Source of the DNA: Stercorarius parasiticus
Taxonomy: Eukaryota; Chordata; Aves; Charadriiformes; Stercorariidae
Length of the DNA stretch: 64,000 bases
Assembly: GCA_013396915.1 (NCBI GenBank)
Contig: VWZL01006771.1
Coordinates: 310,001-374,000, forward strand
Reading direction: 5' to 3'
Positions 25,631-37,849 of the stretch are shown here, in pieces; within the stretch, counting starts at the first letter, position 1, and each line of letters opens with the position of its first letter. A model generated the notes under the pieces. The model was given only the letters and a program-made list of their open reading frames with translations, did no database searches and was not told the origin of the DNA. The position numbers and the translations under genes are program-made.

Positions 25631-28600
25631 TACACTTTTTACACATAGGATTGACTGGAGCACATGCTTTTAACCTCTGTAAATGTGGCAAGGATTACCT
25701 TTTCACCCCACCTGATCCCTCGTGAACTCTCCTGATCCCATGTTGGAGGGCATCTTGCACTGCAGCTAATATTGCATTTATTGTTTGTACAGCTAGAGAA
25801 ATACGGACAATTGTGTTCACTGAGATGGGAACACCAGCAATTATATAAATTCTGCAGTGATTCATGAAGTTTTAAAATGCACTTTGAGATTACATTAATA
25901 CCTGACAGTTCTGAAGCCTTTGGAAACTTCTGCATGATAACACACGGCTGGAGAAATCTGCATAGATGTGTGTATGCACGATTTTATTTTTTCTTTTCCC
26001 AAAACCAAGTTCCAGTTACCATTCCCTTCCAAAATTTTTCTGCATAAGCACATAAATGTTGGATGAATCTATATTGTAATTTGAGTAAAAGAAATTATTT
26101 TCTTTAATATCCTTTTTGTATCTGAGAATATTCCAGAGCAGTGAAGATTCTCCAGAGAACATAAGATCTGGGGATGTAAATGCTCAACACAAAAATTTAA
26201 GAACCTGTTCTATTTTCACAGTGATCTTGGACAAGTTTAGTGTAGGGTCTTTGCTCTAATATAAAGATCTGCCAGCCTAAGGCCTGGGGTCAACTGTATC
26301 CTTTCCATTCAAGGGTGACCTGTTTTAAGGTACTATTTATTATTTCTTCCTTTTTTTTTTACATCAAAAGCCAGGCACCTTTCTACCCAACCTCATCATT
26401 CAGATTACAGGATAATAAACCATTTGTACGTGTAATTAATCGGGTGAATTTCAGAGAGGACAAGTGGAAAGGAACAATTCAAGTGTCAGTGAATCAGTGA
26501 AGTTCTTTGACCTTTGATGTAGCTACCAAAATCTTTGACACTATCTAGAAAAATTTTTGATTTCTATTATTGGTAGAAGCACAGAAAAAAAAAAAGACCT
26601 GTCTCTAAAGCAGAAGCATTGGCTCTTTCATAAAAAATGTGTCTCTGGATGTTGTATACAGAGAGAGGACTGGGTGGGTAACGGTTTAAAATTTATCTAC
26701 ATTGCCCCAGCTTGAGTACACAGCTTGATATTGTTCAGATCAAGCCACAGTTTAGCTTTTCTTTTTATTTCTTGTAAATGCAGCTAAAGGGTGTTTGGCT
26801 TTATTCACGTTTGTTTACGTTTTCTTCCTTGGGAAAAAAATGGTATTGAAACAATTAGAAGAAATGGTCTTTTCTGAAGATCTTTACATCATCTTGTATT
26901 TTAGCAGTTGTTCATAGCTGTTAGAGATCTGTCAGTGACTCAAGAGGAAAAAGGGAGTTGACTCTGTCCACTTTTTTTCACTCATATCTTTTGGCAAAAT
27001 TAGTTCAGTGGGATGGCTAAATGTAACAGCATCTTAAAAAAAACCCCTTAAAACAGATCCAAAAGTCAGCAAGTGATGAAAGCCAAGGAGATTCCAGAAG
27101 AAAGGGACACTCTATAAAATGGCATGTACAACTCTCTCATGTCTAGAATACCAAAGGGAGTAATGTAGCTGGGATATGGTCGAAATAGTCATGAGGCTAT
27201 AGCTTTGCCAGCTTTGTGCCTTCTTCTAAAGTGCCAAATACCTGACAGTGGGATCTGGGTGGGGAAGACAGAAGAGGAAAATATCACTTCAAATATTAAA
27301 ATCTTACTGTTAGGACATTTTGTTGAAATTTTACTCTTGACCCACGGGGCATCAATTCAGTATAAAGCGTGTTTCTTCACTACCACCTTCTTTAAAAATG
27401 CTCCAGTATTTAGCGATGGAAACCGAGTGTCTGGCGCCTTGCAGTTACCTCCCTGCCCCATTAAGGCATTCACTTACACTGACAAGAAACAGAGAGAAGG
27501 GAGTTGAGAGCCGGGGGCGCTATGGACATGCATGTTTTTAAAAGACCTAACATTTGAAAATAGCTGATTAAAAAGTTATATGTCAGACAGAATATATACA
27601 TACTAGTTATGGCTAAAATTTAGGAAAAGATGTATTGTTTAAATGCTTGGAAACAATTATTGTGTATATTATTTTTGCATGACTCCTTTTTAATTTTGCA
27701 TTGAAAATTTGAGAAAAGAGAATCTTCTGCACTAGAGAACAACTCAAAAATTGTTCAGGGCAAAGCTCTTTTCTGAATTCCCAAGAAGCACAAGAAGTGT
27801 TTGGATTTGTATTTACAACCAGTGCTCACCAGTTTATATTCAAGTATCAAAAGACCTTAATTGAGTTTTCCTTCTCCACACCTCATCCTTGACTTCATTT
27901 CCATAACTTCGTCTCCCAATCTCTGTCTCTCAAATTGCAATTGCACCTGTCTGGCCTTGCTCTTTAGTGACTCCAATTCATTTAGTGTTTTCTTGTTCTT
28001 GGATTTTGCATTGTCAGGAATTGTCCCTCCTTACTGGCCCTTCATTTTTCCAGACCATTGAAACAGAAAATGAACAAAAGTCGAGTGCCATGCTCATCTG
28101 CATGGTGCTGTCACTCCAGGCTGGGGTGGGCCCGGTGCTCTCCAATGCAGAACAGCTTGGAGAGCCACCAGCCTCTGACCTTCCCTAGGAGGGACTCTAT
28201 GGACACATCTACACTACTGCACCAAGTAGTGCTAAGGAACAGTTCAAGCACCAACAAATCACAAAAAAATTAAGGTTGTGAGGTATCCCTGTGGTCACCT
28301 TGCCCAACCTCCAGGCGTTGTTTTATCCTGAGCTAATGAACATTTTTCCAAACAGTTCCTGGGTACGACTTGTGGACCAGAAACTGCTTCCAATAAGGGG
28401 TTTGCACACAGGCACCCCGCTCTGGAGACTAAGGGAAGTTAACGGTGTGAATATGGGCTCTTCCATGGCAGCTGAGCTCCGTGCTGGGGGGTTGTGTCAG
28501 GCACACTTAATTCATTAGTGTGAAAGTAACCTCTGTTAACTCTCTCGACACTGAGCATTTGCCATCTACAAAAATATATCGCTTAATGTCTGCACTGGCT

Positions 28601-29187
28601 TTGTATTACAACACCACCAGTCATCTCCTTCCATCTTCCACATTGTTTGAAGGAGGAATTTGCTCATGGTCATGGAGGAACTTCTATGAGTCATGGTCAT
28701 CCCTGAGTTAAAAATAAAAACTTCTGATACATGTTGGTTCAAGCTATCCAACACATTGTCTTCCTCACAGGAGAAAAGAATCACATTTCAGGACCACATG
28801 AGTGCCTCTTGCTCCTGTGCTTGTGTTAAACCAATTGCCAGATTTGAGATGGGGAGAGAATTTTTCCATTTGCCAGGTAGAGCTGGCAAGGACTGTCAGG
28901 GGTTTTCATGGTGTCCTCTCCAGTCATCCAGATCACCACATTGATTTATACCCTGAGCTATTTTTTTTAATGATCCATCTTAACAGCATCAGTCTTTGTG
29001 GCATGGATTATCTTTAAACTAGCTTTAGGTGGTTAAGAAGTGATTTTATCTAGGCCTGCAAAGCCGACAGACAAACCACATCATGGCCTGGATTTGGCGT
29101 GCAGGTTGCTTGACTGTGTAATTCCTGGTCTTTGTATTCCTCTTTTTCTGTTCCCCAGGCACCCTAACTCTCTGTCAGTACCAGCAG
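25631..29187. other. No recognisable gene (3.6 kb)
   Basis: AT-rich unique sequence to the left of an L2/MIR-type tail. Open frames do not exceed about 100 codons. A short stretch at 26205-26250 faintly resembles a MIR core but is too weak to annotate. Confidence 0.68.
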
Positions 29188-29302
29188 AAATTAAAGTATA
29201 AACTCTTAAGGGCAGCCACTATGTCTTTTCTTACTCTGAGAAGTTCTGTATTTATATACAACCCTCTGTATGATTTTTTAATAGCAAAGAGCCTAACACT
29301 GA
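29188..29302 (+). mobile_element. Ancient L2/MIR-type 3' tail
   Basis: Blocks AAACTCTTAAGGGCAGCCAC, ATGTCTTTTCTTACTCTG and TCTGTATTTATATACAACCC correspond to the tail AAGCTCTTTGGGGCAGGGAC, then a TGTCT block, then TGTTTGTACAGCGCC. This tail is widespread in old reptile and bird repeats of the L2 / CORE-SINE group. Which of these families donated it cannot be decided from the tail alone. Confidence 0.52.
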
Positions 29303-30479
29303 CTCATTGAAAATACACACAATTTCTTGTGGTAATTTTTTGAATATGTTTTTCTTTTATTTTTTTCCAGGGAAAATCTTTCCTTTTCAGCAGTGGTAGG
29401 GTTTCTGTTAATGCATTTTTCCTTGAGAATGTTTTTAGGGAGGAAATGGTTTTATACATGACAAATATCTTCAACTACAAAAAGTTTGAATAGCTGTAAT
29501 TGATAAAAAAAATAAGACACAATTGAGAACAGCAACGAAGAGTGACATTTCAGTAGAAACCTGCAACTCCTCGGTCTGCTGTGCCAAAATTCAAGACCTG
29601 AACAAGTCCAAACTTTGGGAAAAGAAATTCAGCAATTCATTTCATGCAGCAAACTTAAACACTTCTCCCAGGATCTTTTTTGATATTGCTGGCATTAACA
29701 AATGCCACTATGAAAAGCAAGAGTATTAGCATTTTTCTGTATGTTTTAATCATGATAATTTCTAGAAACAGTTCTAGGTAGCAAAATATACCAGGATAAT
29801 GCCAGGTTAATTACAGTATTGCTCAGTGTAGTGCCACGTAGAAATGCCCAGCTGGCTTTCAATAAGCCCGTAAAAGAGTAAAACAGCTAAGGCAGAACAA
29901 TGTGCTAGCACGGCCTGACTGCCTTGAATAGAGAGAATCATTTAGTCTGAATTTGGGTATCCCCGCGTGAAATTGCATAATACGGTGCGCAGACATACCC
30001 TAGGAGTTTTGGTGGCCTAGTTAGGGTGGTACCAGCAGAGTTATGCAACCAAACGGGGAACGCAGGCAGCTCCTGTGGCACCACTTCTCCCGAAACATGA
30101 AGATGCTCCTTCTTATGTATAACCTGCCCCCTTGGAAGCATGTTAAGCAAAACACGTTGTCCGTGCAGGATGGCAGTTGAAGCGATGCTGCATTTATCTC
30201 AGAGGGAAGCCTGTTTTTTGAGCTTTCCATCTTGAGATGGTGAGGCAGATCTGAAATGCCTGGTGGCTCACGTCCTTTTCATCAGCACAAGCACCTGCAT
30301 TCCCCTGCCAGGCAATCTCCTTTTCTGAAAACATATACATTTTTGGTAAAATGGCAGCTTTTTTGTACATGCAGCCTTTACCCTCACAATGTTCACAGTA
30401 TTCCCTTCACAAAGCATTTAACATACTGGGCATAATGAATTTATCCCATCTACTCTAATGAAAGTAATGTATGGCTGAA

Positions 30480-30790
30480 TATGTCAATGTATTTTTTCCT
30501 GGAGTCAAGCCATTATTAGGAGATTGACAATGGTTACTGATTTCTAAAAATCTTTTCCTTGAAATTACTTCAAGAATCCATTTCTCTGATACGAATTTTT
30601 CTTAAATAACCTGGAAACTGTCAACCAAAGTGATCAAATCTTTTACTTACAGTGGTTTTTTCCTTCTGTTAAAAGTTAATTAATGAATGTTTGTCTTTTG
30701 TAGTGCTGAGTATTTTCAGGTTGTCATTTGCTAATGACTGTTCAAATTTATTTAAAATCTTTAAATTATTTCTCCTGTCTGCATTACTAC
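30480..30790. other. Candidate conserved noncoding element (AT-rich unique)
   Basis: Complex AT-rich sequence with no repeat match. It includes AGGAGATTGACAATGGTTAC and TAATTAATGAATGTTTGTC, with SOX-like (ACAATGG) and homeodomain-like (TTAATTAAT) words close together. Composition alone suggests a possible enhancer. Confidence 0.22.
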
Positions 30791-31039
30791 CCTTATTTTT
30801 GGCATTTTAAGCTTCTGACTACATGTGTGGTAGAAACTTCTGTAGTTATGATTTTATAAAATAATTCTGTTCCACAGGTTTTACCGAGCTTTGAATTCAA
30901 CTGCAGGGAAACAGGAATCTCGTGGGTACTGAGAGGTGTTTTCCACAATGGGTGACTCAAGGTCCAATGTGTTCGGAGTTCTTTGGGTCATAAACATGGC
31001 TCAATGCTACACATGTTCATATTTGTTCAGAAGTACTAC

Positions 31040-31132
31040 TGGGAGAAATCCTTATCCCACTAAAATGAATGGGAATTCTGAGAGAAATGTTCATTAATCC
31101 TTTTCAGGGCTTTTGAAAAATCAAGGCTAACC
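31040..31132. repeat. Possible old palindromic interspersed repeat
   Basis: The block CCCACTAAAATGAATGGGAA, followed at a distance by TTTTGAAAAATC, resembles an old repeat common in reptiles and birds whose core reads CCCATTGAAATCAATGGGAG and whose end reads TTTTGAAAATC. Only these two blocks match. The family is not identified. Confidence 0.3.
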
Positions 31133-31411
31133 TGCAAAAGAGAGAGTGACGTAGACTCATCTTGATCTGTTTTATAAAATATATATAATGTTATTGTACT
31201 AAGTCACAGCATAGAATTTATAGACTATAGAGAGCACATAAAGCATTTATACAGCAAATGTAGAGCTGTGGAGAATGCCTTAACTTTTAGAAACTTATCT
31301 TCTGGTATACAAACCACACTCACACTAGGAGAGGCTGTTTTTGGAGCTGGGCCACCCTGCGGTGAACAATGAAAGACATTATTGAATGGTCAGTTTATAT
31401 TAGAAACACCT

Positions 31412-31459
31412 ACAAACAAACAAACAAAAACCAAAACCAAAACAAAAAAACGAAAAACC
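31412..31459. repeat. A-rich (CAAA)n-type simple repeat
   Basis: Three CAAA units are followed by irregular CCAAAA and A-rich units. A retroelement tail is possible, but no SINE or LINE body is recognisable directly upstream, so I call it simple sequence. Confidence 0.8.
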
Positions 31460-33811
31460 ACAGATCTCCTCCTCCAGACACACAGTATCATACCAGGTTG
31501 GCTATAAAATTTCCTGGGCTTTACTGCACTTGCTGGTACACTTCTACTTGGACTTTCCCTCACGGTAACCAATATCCTGGACTCCTGTCAGTCATCTGGA
31601 GAGACACGCCTATCCAGACATGCCTAGGATGATAAGGGCATGAAAGAGCTTTGGGATCTGATCCAAATCTCACATATGTCTCCAATGTAGTCCAATAGAG
31701 AGGCAATTCAAGGCTGACTTGAACATCCTTTTCTTGATCTAAGAGCATCATAGGCATCTCACTCTAATTAGAAGGCATTTAATTACTTCATTAGGTTCTG
31801 CCTCAAGTGTTTAACACATTACACTTCTTACAAGGGGCCATATCATAAGGTGTCATTCAATGAGAGGGTTTCAGTTATTTCTTTTGTCCTTTTTCTGCTG
31901 AGCTTTTTCATCTATCAAATTGAAGTCGTTTGTTTACTTTGAGTTGCCCGTGAGTTCAGCTGAGTCCAATATGTGAGCAGAAAAGATAGATTTATTGCCC
32001 AATGCAGGTCTCTTATCCCTAAAACTGATGTAGGAAAAATTTAATTGTTCTGTTGGGTAGTTGAAGACAGATACAAGTTACTATGCCTACAGTGTGCACA
32101 TACCCAGCTGGGCTCAGGCAGCCTGTGGCACACCTAAGCACTTTGTCTCCCAAAAAAAAGCCTGGCCAAGCCTGATCCTCTTAGTCCATGCACTGACTTT
32201 CTTTCCATGGAAAACAAGTCAGAGAGGATGCAGTGGGGTGTGCCATGGTATTAGTCCAACAGGCAGTCCAGAGGCAGCCAGAGCGTGCATCCATGATAAA
32301 AGCCAGTTGGGACAGCTCTAGAAATTCAGAGTTAGTGTTTATCCTTCCTACCAGGACCCTTGCATCCCTCTTGGCACAATTATTTGATCAGACACCATGT
32401 TCTGTAATCACATCTTTATCTTTTATGTAGGTTACATGATCGAATACTAGATCTTTAGGACAAAGGATTAACGGTTTGCAAACTGTTGTAGCAGTAGTTC
32501 TGCCCTTCTGAGGGATGTATATAAATTCCTCCAGTTCTGCTATGGGAAGATCAAGAATAAGCCTTCTGCCTATGTGGTATGAAACCGCAGAAGTTGTAAA
32601 GCTAAACGTTCGAGGCACCCAAGTGACTGGGTTTAGAAAAACTTACTGAGAAAACATATGTACGTACTATGAATTTTTACCCACATGTATGGATTAATAG
32701 GTACACTCGATTCCACAGCTCTATTCTTCATAGAGTCTTCACTCACCTGAGATATGTTGCTAGCTGCAATTATTTTGTAAGTTACACTTAAAATTAAGCA
32801 TAAGAGAGAAATCATGAGAGATGGGGAAAAAACAAGGGTGGATTTCTATGTTCATTCAGCCAACCAGCTTTTTAAGAAAATATCTTTAATACGTGAGAAA
32901 CATACAGTTTGTTAGTTTTCCCCACAGATTACTCAGAGCACATGGGCTTTAATCTGATTTGACAGCCTTGTGATATTTTCTGCCATTCTTGTTCTTAGCA
33001 AAGTGCTCTAAAAATGCATCCATAATTTATTTATGGGACCTTCTTTAACCCTTCAGTAACTAGAATATACCTCATACCTTTCATCCTTGAACTGTCAGTG
33101 CTGATTGTGGAAAGTGCCATCAGACACCTCTGAGGTTAAACGGCTGAGCATTACTCTTTCTTGCTAAAATGATTAATAGTGGAGAAGACACTGTTTTCTT
33201 GTCAGAATGCTGAAGAAGAAATATCAGAACCCTCTACCACATCACTTCTCCATAGAAAAATTCACTAGCATGATGAAGACACACAGCTATTAATAATTTT
33301 GTAAGATACTTTAATTTCTAACAAAGGAAAATCCCAGGCCAATTTATTTTTATCTGTACCGAGAGCTATTTTTTCCACTAAAAACATACTGAACTCCTTT
33401 TAACATAAATACACCATTACAAATTCTATACAAAAAGCTCTTAACAATGGGCACACTTCATGCCTCTTGTAAAGCTCCCTTGTACTATATGCCTCTCACT
33501 ATATTTGGATTTGTTGCAATTATTTAATATCATGTAAATCTTCTGTTTCTGTGATGCCAGAAGTAACGAATTGGTGCAAGCAGTTTAATTACTAAACCAG
33601 CTGAACCATTGTTACGGGAGTATAAGGTATAGCTGTAACTTCTATGCATTTATTCTGGATTTGGCCTGACCATCTTTTGTGAAATGATAGGGTATAATTT
33701 CCCTTCCCTTCAGGCTGGGAAATATTAGCAGATTAGCACCATGTCCTACATTCCTGGTTGAACTGCATTCCTACCCCAAGGTTGGGTGGAGTCCTAATGC
33801 AAACTTGGATT

Positions 33812-34120
33812 TCATAGACTCACAGAACAGTTGAGGTTTGAAGGTATTTTTGTAAATTATCTATTCCAGTCTCCACCTTAGGTTGCTCAGGACCTTGTCC
33901 AGTTGAGCTGTGAATATCTCCAAAGCTGGAGATCCCACAAATTCCCTGGAACCTCTTCTAGTATTTGACTGCCCTCACTATGAGTATTTTTTTCCTGCTA
34001 TCTAGTCAGAATTTCCCCTGTTGCAACATGCGTTCATTGCCTCCCATCCCCTTGCTGCTCACCCCCAAGAGGAATCTCCCTCTCTCCTTTTTTGAATTCT
34101 TGGAAATGTATACTTATAGC
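33812..34120 (-). mobile_element. CR1 LINE 3' end, strongly diverged
   Basis: The plus strand reads as the reverse complement of a CR1 3' terminus. TCATAGACTCACAGAACAG begins at 33812, followed by a GGTTTGAAGGTATTT block, ATCTATTCCAGTCTCC, AGGTTGCTCAGGACCTTGTCCAG, and then a region matching the less conserved 3' UTR (GAACCTCTTCTAGTATTTGACTGCCCTCA). Divergence is much higher than in the 24.6 kb copy. The inner boundary near 34120 is uncertain because recognisable similarity fades. No ORF2 sequence is visible, so it is a short 5'-truncated insertion. Confidence 0.85.
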
Positions 34121-34672
34121 CGTACAGAAATGTCTGGGGTTATTCACAGCTCTGGACAGTCTCATGCATGGTTGGTAATCACTGATCAACCCTGCATGTG
34201 ATGAGATGGTTGTGTCACCTTGGCTATACGGTCTGGTTTTGCAGTATCTTTCATATTAAGTGAGCATTTCCACCCTGTGCCAAATGATGATGGTTCCCAT
34301 CAGAAGACAAAGAGCCCAGTTAAGATCCAGCCTGCTCAAAACATCTCATTTGCTCTGCAAGTGTAGGTGCTGGGATACTGACTCTGCATGATTTGAGAAA
34401 ACTCCCTCCTCTCCATAGGAGAGACGTTCTCAGCAGACATTCTCAGCAGTAGGGTCAAGTAAGGACTGTGCAGACTATGAAGTTTTAAATTTATATATGT
34501 CAGCAAAGAGCTTGGACCCAAGAGATTTATCTACTTACTGTCATTTAAGCAAAACATTTGTTGTCTTTTTTGCCGTGGTTGGTACATTTTGAACTCATGG
34601 CTCTTGGGCAATAAGAATATCCAACTCAATAAAATAGGTGCCTCTGGAAACCGTAATTCTGGAAACCATAAT

Positions 34673-35728
34673 GTGGGGAGTAATCAGCATGGATTTGTGA
34701 GGAGGAAATCACACCTGAACAACCTGACGGCCCTTTATGCTGAAAAGATAAGTGCAGTGGATTGAAAACTGACTGTCTGACTTGCTGGGCTCAAAGGGAT
34801 ATGATCAGTGGCACGAAGTTCATCTGGAAGCCAGCTGCTGGTTGTGTGCCCCAGGAGCTGCTTCTGGGGACAATACAGTTTCGCATCTCCATTAATGACC
34901 TGGACCATGGGCCAGAGTACAAACTCAGCAAGTTTGCAGAGGAATGGCTGATGCACCAGACAGTTGTGCTGCCATTCAGAGAGACCTGGGTGGGCTGGAG
35001 AAATGGGCTGACAGGAGCGCCTGGGAAGGAACAACCCCATGCACCAGCACAGGCTGGGTGCCGACCAGCTGGAAAGCAGCTTTATAGAAAAGGACCTGAG
35101 GGTCCTGTTGGACAAATTGGCCAGCAATGTGCCCTTGCCTCAAAGAAGGCCAACACCACCCTGGGCTGCACTAGGAAAAGCATTGCCAGCCGGTCAAGGG
35201 AGGTGATCCTTTCCTTCTGCACAACAGTGCTGGGTCCAGTGGTGGGCTCCCAAGTGCAACAGAGACATGGACATATTGGAGTGTTTCCAGTGTAGAACCA
35301 CAAAGATGAAGTTTTTGGAGTATCTGTCATACAATGAGAGACTGTTAGAACTGGGATTTAGCCTGTGGAGGAGAAGGCTCAGGGAGATCTTATCAGTGTG
35401 TATAAACAGTTAACGGGGGGAGTAAAGAAGGTGGAGCCAGGCTTTTCTTAGTGCTGCTTGGGAACGGGAGAAGAGGCAGTGGGCACAAACTGAACTACTG
35501 GAAATTTCATTTGAACATAAGGTGGTTTTTTTTCTACTGTGAGGGTGCTCAAACATCGGAATGGGCTGCCCAGAGAGGTTGTAGAGTCTCCATCCCCGGA
35601 GATACTCAAAACCTGACTGGACATGACTCCGAGTAACCTGCACTACATTACCCTGCTCTGAGCAGGGGAGTTGAACTAGATGAGCTCCAGGGGTGCCTTC
35701 CAACCTCACCCATTCTGTCATTCTCTGC
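34673..35728 (+). mobile_element. CR1 LINE fragment, sense orientation
   Basis: The segment begins inside the reverse transcriptase at a QHGF-type motif (34685 onward: QHGFVRRKSHLNNL), runs through a decayed carboxyl half of ORF2, and continues into the 3' UTR. The 3' UTR shows the GGCTGCCCAGAGAGGTTGT and GAACTAGATGAGCTCC blocks, and the element ends in an ATTCTGTCATTCT tail at about 35716-35728. It is more diverged than the copy at 24.6 kb, with several substitutions and deletions, so it is probably an older insertion or a different subfamily. A second CR1 tail in the opposite orientation ends about 0.5 kb upstream. Confidence 0.9.
34685..35295 (+). pseudogene. CR1 ORF2 reverse-transcriptase remnant with damaged catalytic motif
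   Basis: In the first frame, CAGCATGGATTT encodes QHGF followed by HLNNLTALYAEKISAVD and a stop. A different frame resumes at 34762 with a WAQRDMISGTKF segment, then GCVPQELLLGTIQFRISINDLDHG and LSKFAEEW. In active CR1 the last segment contains the FADD catalytic box; here the two aspartates are replaced by glutamates (FAEE). The stretch between the QHGF block and the WAQR block, which normally carries the first catalytic aspartate (motif A), appears to be missing. The carboxyl part keeps QQCALASKKANTTLGC and IASRSREVILSF, both typical of CR1. This copy is a decayed, inactive pseudogene. Confidence 0.85.
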
Positions 35729-36779
35729 TAATTTCCCTCAATTTAGGGAGAATACTTTGGGTTTACTGCCTTCTTTAATCTAGATATTCTTTCCATGTTT
35801 TGGAGAGTTAGAATCTCTCTAACACAGTATCTTAGCATACCTCCATTCAAAAATACTTCTCACAATCACGCAGAAGTGAAAGATTCTCCTTATTCACTTT
35901 TTCACTTTGTTTTATTCTACAGTATATTTTTGTGCAGCTGTGTGATGATAACCAGCACTGTAATCCATTGCAGACAAGAATATACTTTTAAAACTACAAT
36001 TACTTTTAATAAACTTAATTTGACTAATTCATACTTGCCATCTAGTAGTATTGACTGGTTTGCTAGATTACCTGGAGCCAAAATAGGAAGATGGTTCCTT
36101 TGATATTAAGTTCTTGTTATCCTGATTTTGTAATAGATCTTGAGCAACCCTATCCCTAAGCAGTAGAGGAAATTACCATCTCGGTTCTCTATCAGATACA
36201 GAACCACCTGGGCAAGAAAAAATTAAGAGGTTTGGTTATTTCCTCAGCATGTTATCTGTACCCAGAGCGATTTGTTTGTCACCTCTCAGTTCATTCCTCA
36301 TACGGGGACTTTGTCAATCAAAGATTTAAAGGGCTATATTCAGCTCTCCCCACCTCTGTCTTTGTCTTTCTGCCTTCTGACTATGAAGCAGGATTAGGGT
36401 TTCGTTATCTACTGTAAAGGCAGCATCTTTGGGAGAATCCCATGTGGGGGATGGGTACGGGGATTTGCACCAAGCAGATGCAAGCTCAGGGCCAGGCTGG
36501 CCAGACATGAGTCAGCTCCTTCCCAGAAGCTCTGTAGATAGGGGAGCACAAGAAAGTGTTCAAGTTCACAAAGCCTAACAATCTCTGAAGCTGGCAGGAC
36601 AATGCAAGTCTATAGGTGGCACTTCAACCTGTCCACATCTCATGGGCAAGGTGCACCCCAGAGTCAGTGCTCCTGCCCAGCTGATCAGTCCAATGTCTAT
36701 AGTTGAGGCAGTCTCAAGTCTGCAGCAGCAGCCACAGATGTTTTGGAGATTTGAAAGGAGAAGCCAGGAATTCCCCATC

Positions 36780-36956
36780 ACAGCCCTGATGCCAACTCCT
36801 GCATAGCCCTGGGCAAGTCATTTAACTTCTCTGACTCAATTTCCCCATCTGCTAAACAGGGATAATAGCAGAGGAGTATTGTAAGGATTAATTAATTAGC
36901 TAATGTTTGTAAAGTGCTTTGAAGATCAAAAGCACAAAGTACTATTGTTGTTATCA
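36780..36956 (+). mobile_element. Ancient MIR-type (CORE-SINE) element
   Basis: CORE-SINEs are old tRNA-derived SINEs that share a 3' tail with L2 LINEs. Here the CORE is visible as CTGGGCAAGTCATTTAACTT followed by CTCAATTTCCCCATCTG. Next come GGGATAATAGCA and GTAAGGATTAATTAATTAG, and then the tail GTAAAGTGCTTTGAAGATC ending in TACTATTGTTGTTAT. This order and spacing match the amniote form of MIR. The tRNA-related 5' part, with the polymerase III boxes, is not recognisable. It is the clearest old SINE in the window. Confidence 0.8.
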
Positions 36957-37849
36957 AGGGTGTTGAATTAACTTTCCTCATTTTGGCACATAAAACTCCA
37001 GCACTTGGACCATTGCCCCAGGGCATGTGCTGGCATTAAGAAAATTATGATGATCATCTATTCATAAGCAGAGATACCAAAGCACTTCTGAAGGAGCTGG
37101 TAGTCACTGAAGCCCAAGCTCCCCAGGCAGGTATGCCATTTTCTCCCCATGGGGAGGCAGTGCAGCAGTTGGAGACTCACCTCTCCAGGTCTTCAGTGGG
37201 TCAGGGTAAGCATCAGCAAGTGCTTCACCCTGCTTCTTCTGCTTGTGCAAACGTGTCCATGATGAGTTAGGACTCTTCCCACAGCCCATCAGGTTTTCTG
37301 GGGTCTCCGGTCCTTCCACACCTCTCTGATCCTTGCTTTAAGTCTATACCTAAGTATCGGGTTTGTGGGTCCGACTCTGTCTTTCAGCTCTAGTTCCTTT
37401 GAGCTGGTTGGCATCAGTAGGAGTGGGAACACATCCTACTTTCCCAGCATTAGTGCGAGAGATCTGTAGTTACCGTAATATAGGTCGTGTTACACACACA
37501 CAGTCTCCAACTGCCAAAATAGCAGGTGTGTCACCAGGTTTATTGACCGTCGTGGCTCAGAAGCTGCCCTGTACAAGGCTCAGACTGAGGACGATAAGTA
37601 GCCTCTTCCATTGCCGGACTCGGGCACCCGCTAGCACAGGATCTGGCCCCTGGTGCTTGGGATCAGGCACCTGAGGTGTGGGTGTTAAAACACTCCGAAG
37701 GAAAGCATACTGCCAGAACTGAAGAGGAAAACAAATACTATTTCTTAGTCCTTGAGAAGCTTGGCCTTCTGCTATCGTCTTTGCAGAGCCCCCAGAATAG
37801 ATTAAGAAAATATAAAGATTGTGATAATTACACAAAATGAACAGAAGGC

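Larger units (their letters stand above)
29303..33811. other. No recognisable gene (4.5 kb)
   Basis: AT-rich unique sequence. It contains the candidate element at 30.48-30.79 kb, the possible old repeat at 31.04 kb and the A-rich simple repeat at 31.41 kb. All open frames are under 90 codons. Confidence 0.68.

Noticed and set aside
26205..26250. MIR-like GATCTTGGACAAGTTTAGTG segment
   Set aside because: Only one short block matches and no second block follows in order.
28195..28265. ACACATCTACACTACTGCAC as an old DNA-transposon end
   Set aside because: Resembles the TATGTCTACACTAC terminus, but only over about 14 bases with no continuing similarity.
37021..37040. p53-like GGGCATGTGCTGGCATT site
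   Set aside because: The half-sites deviate from consensus at key positions; expected by chance in 64 kb.
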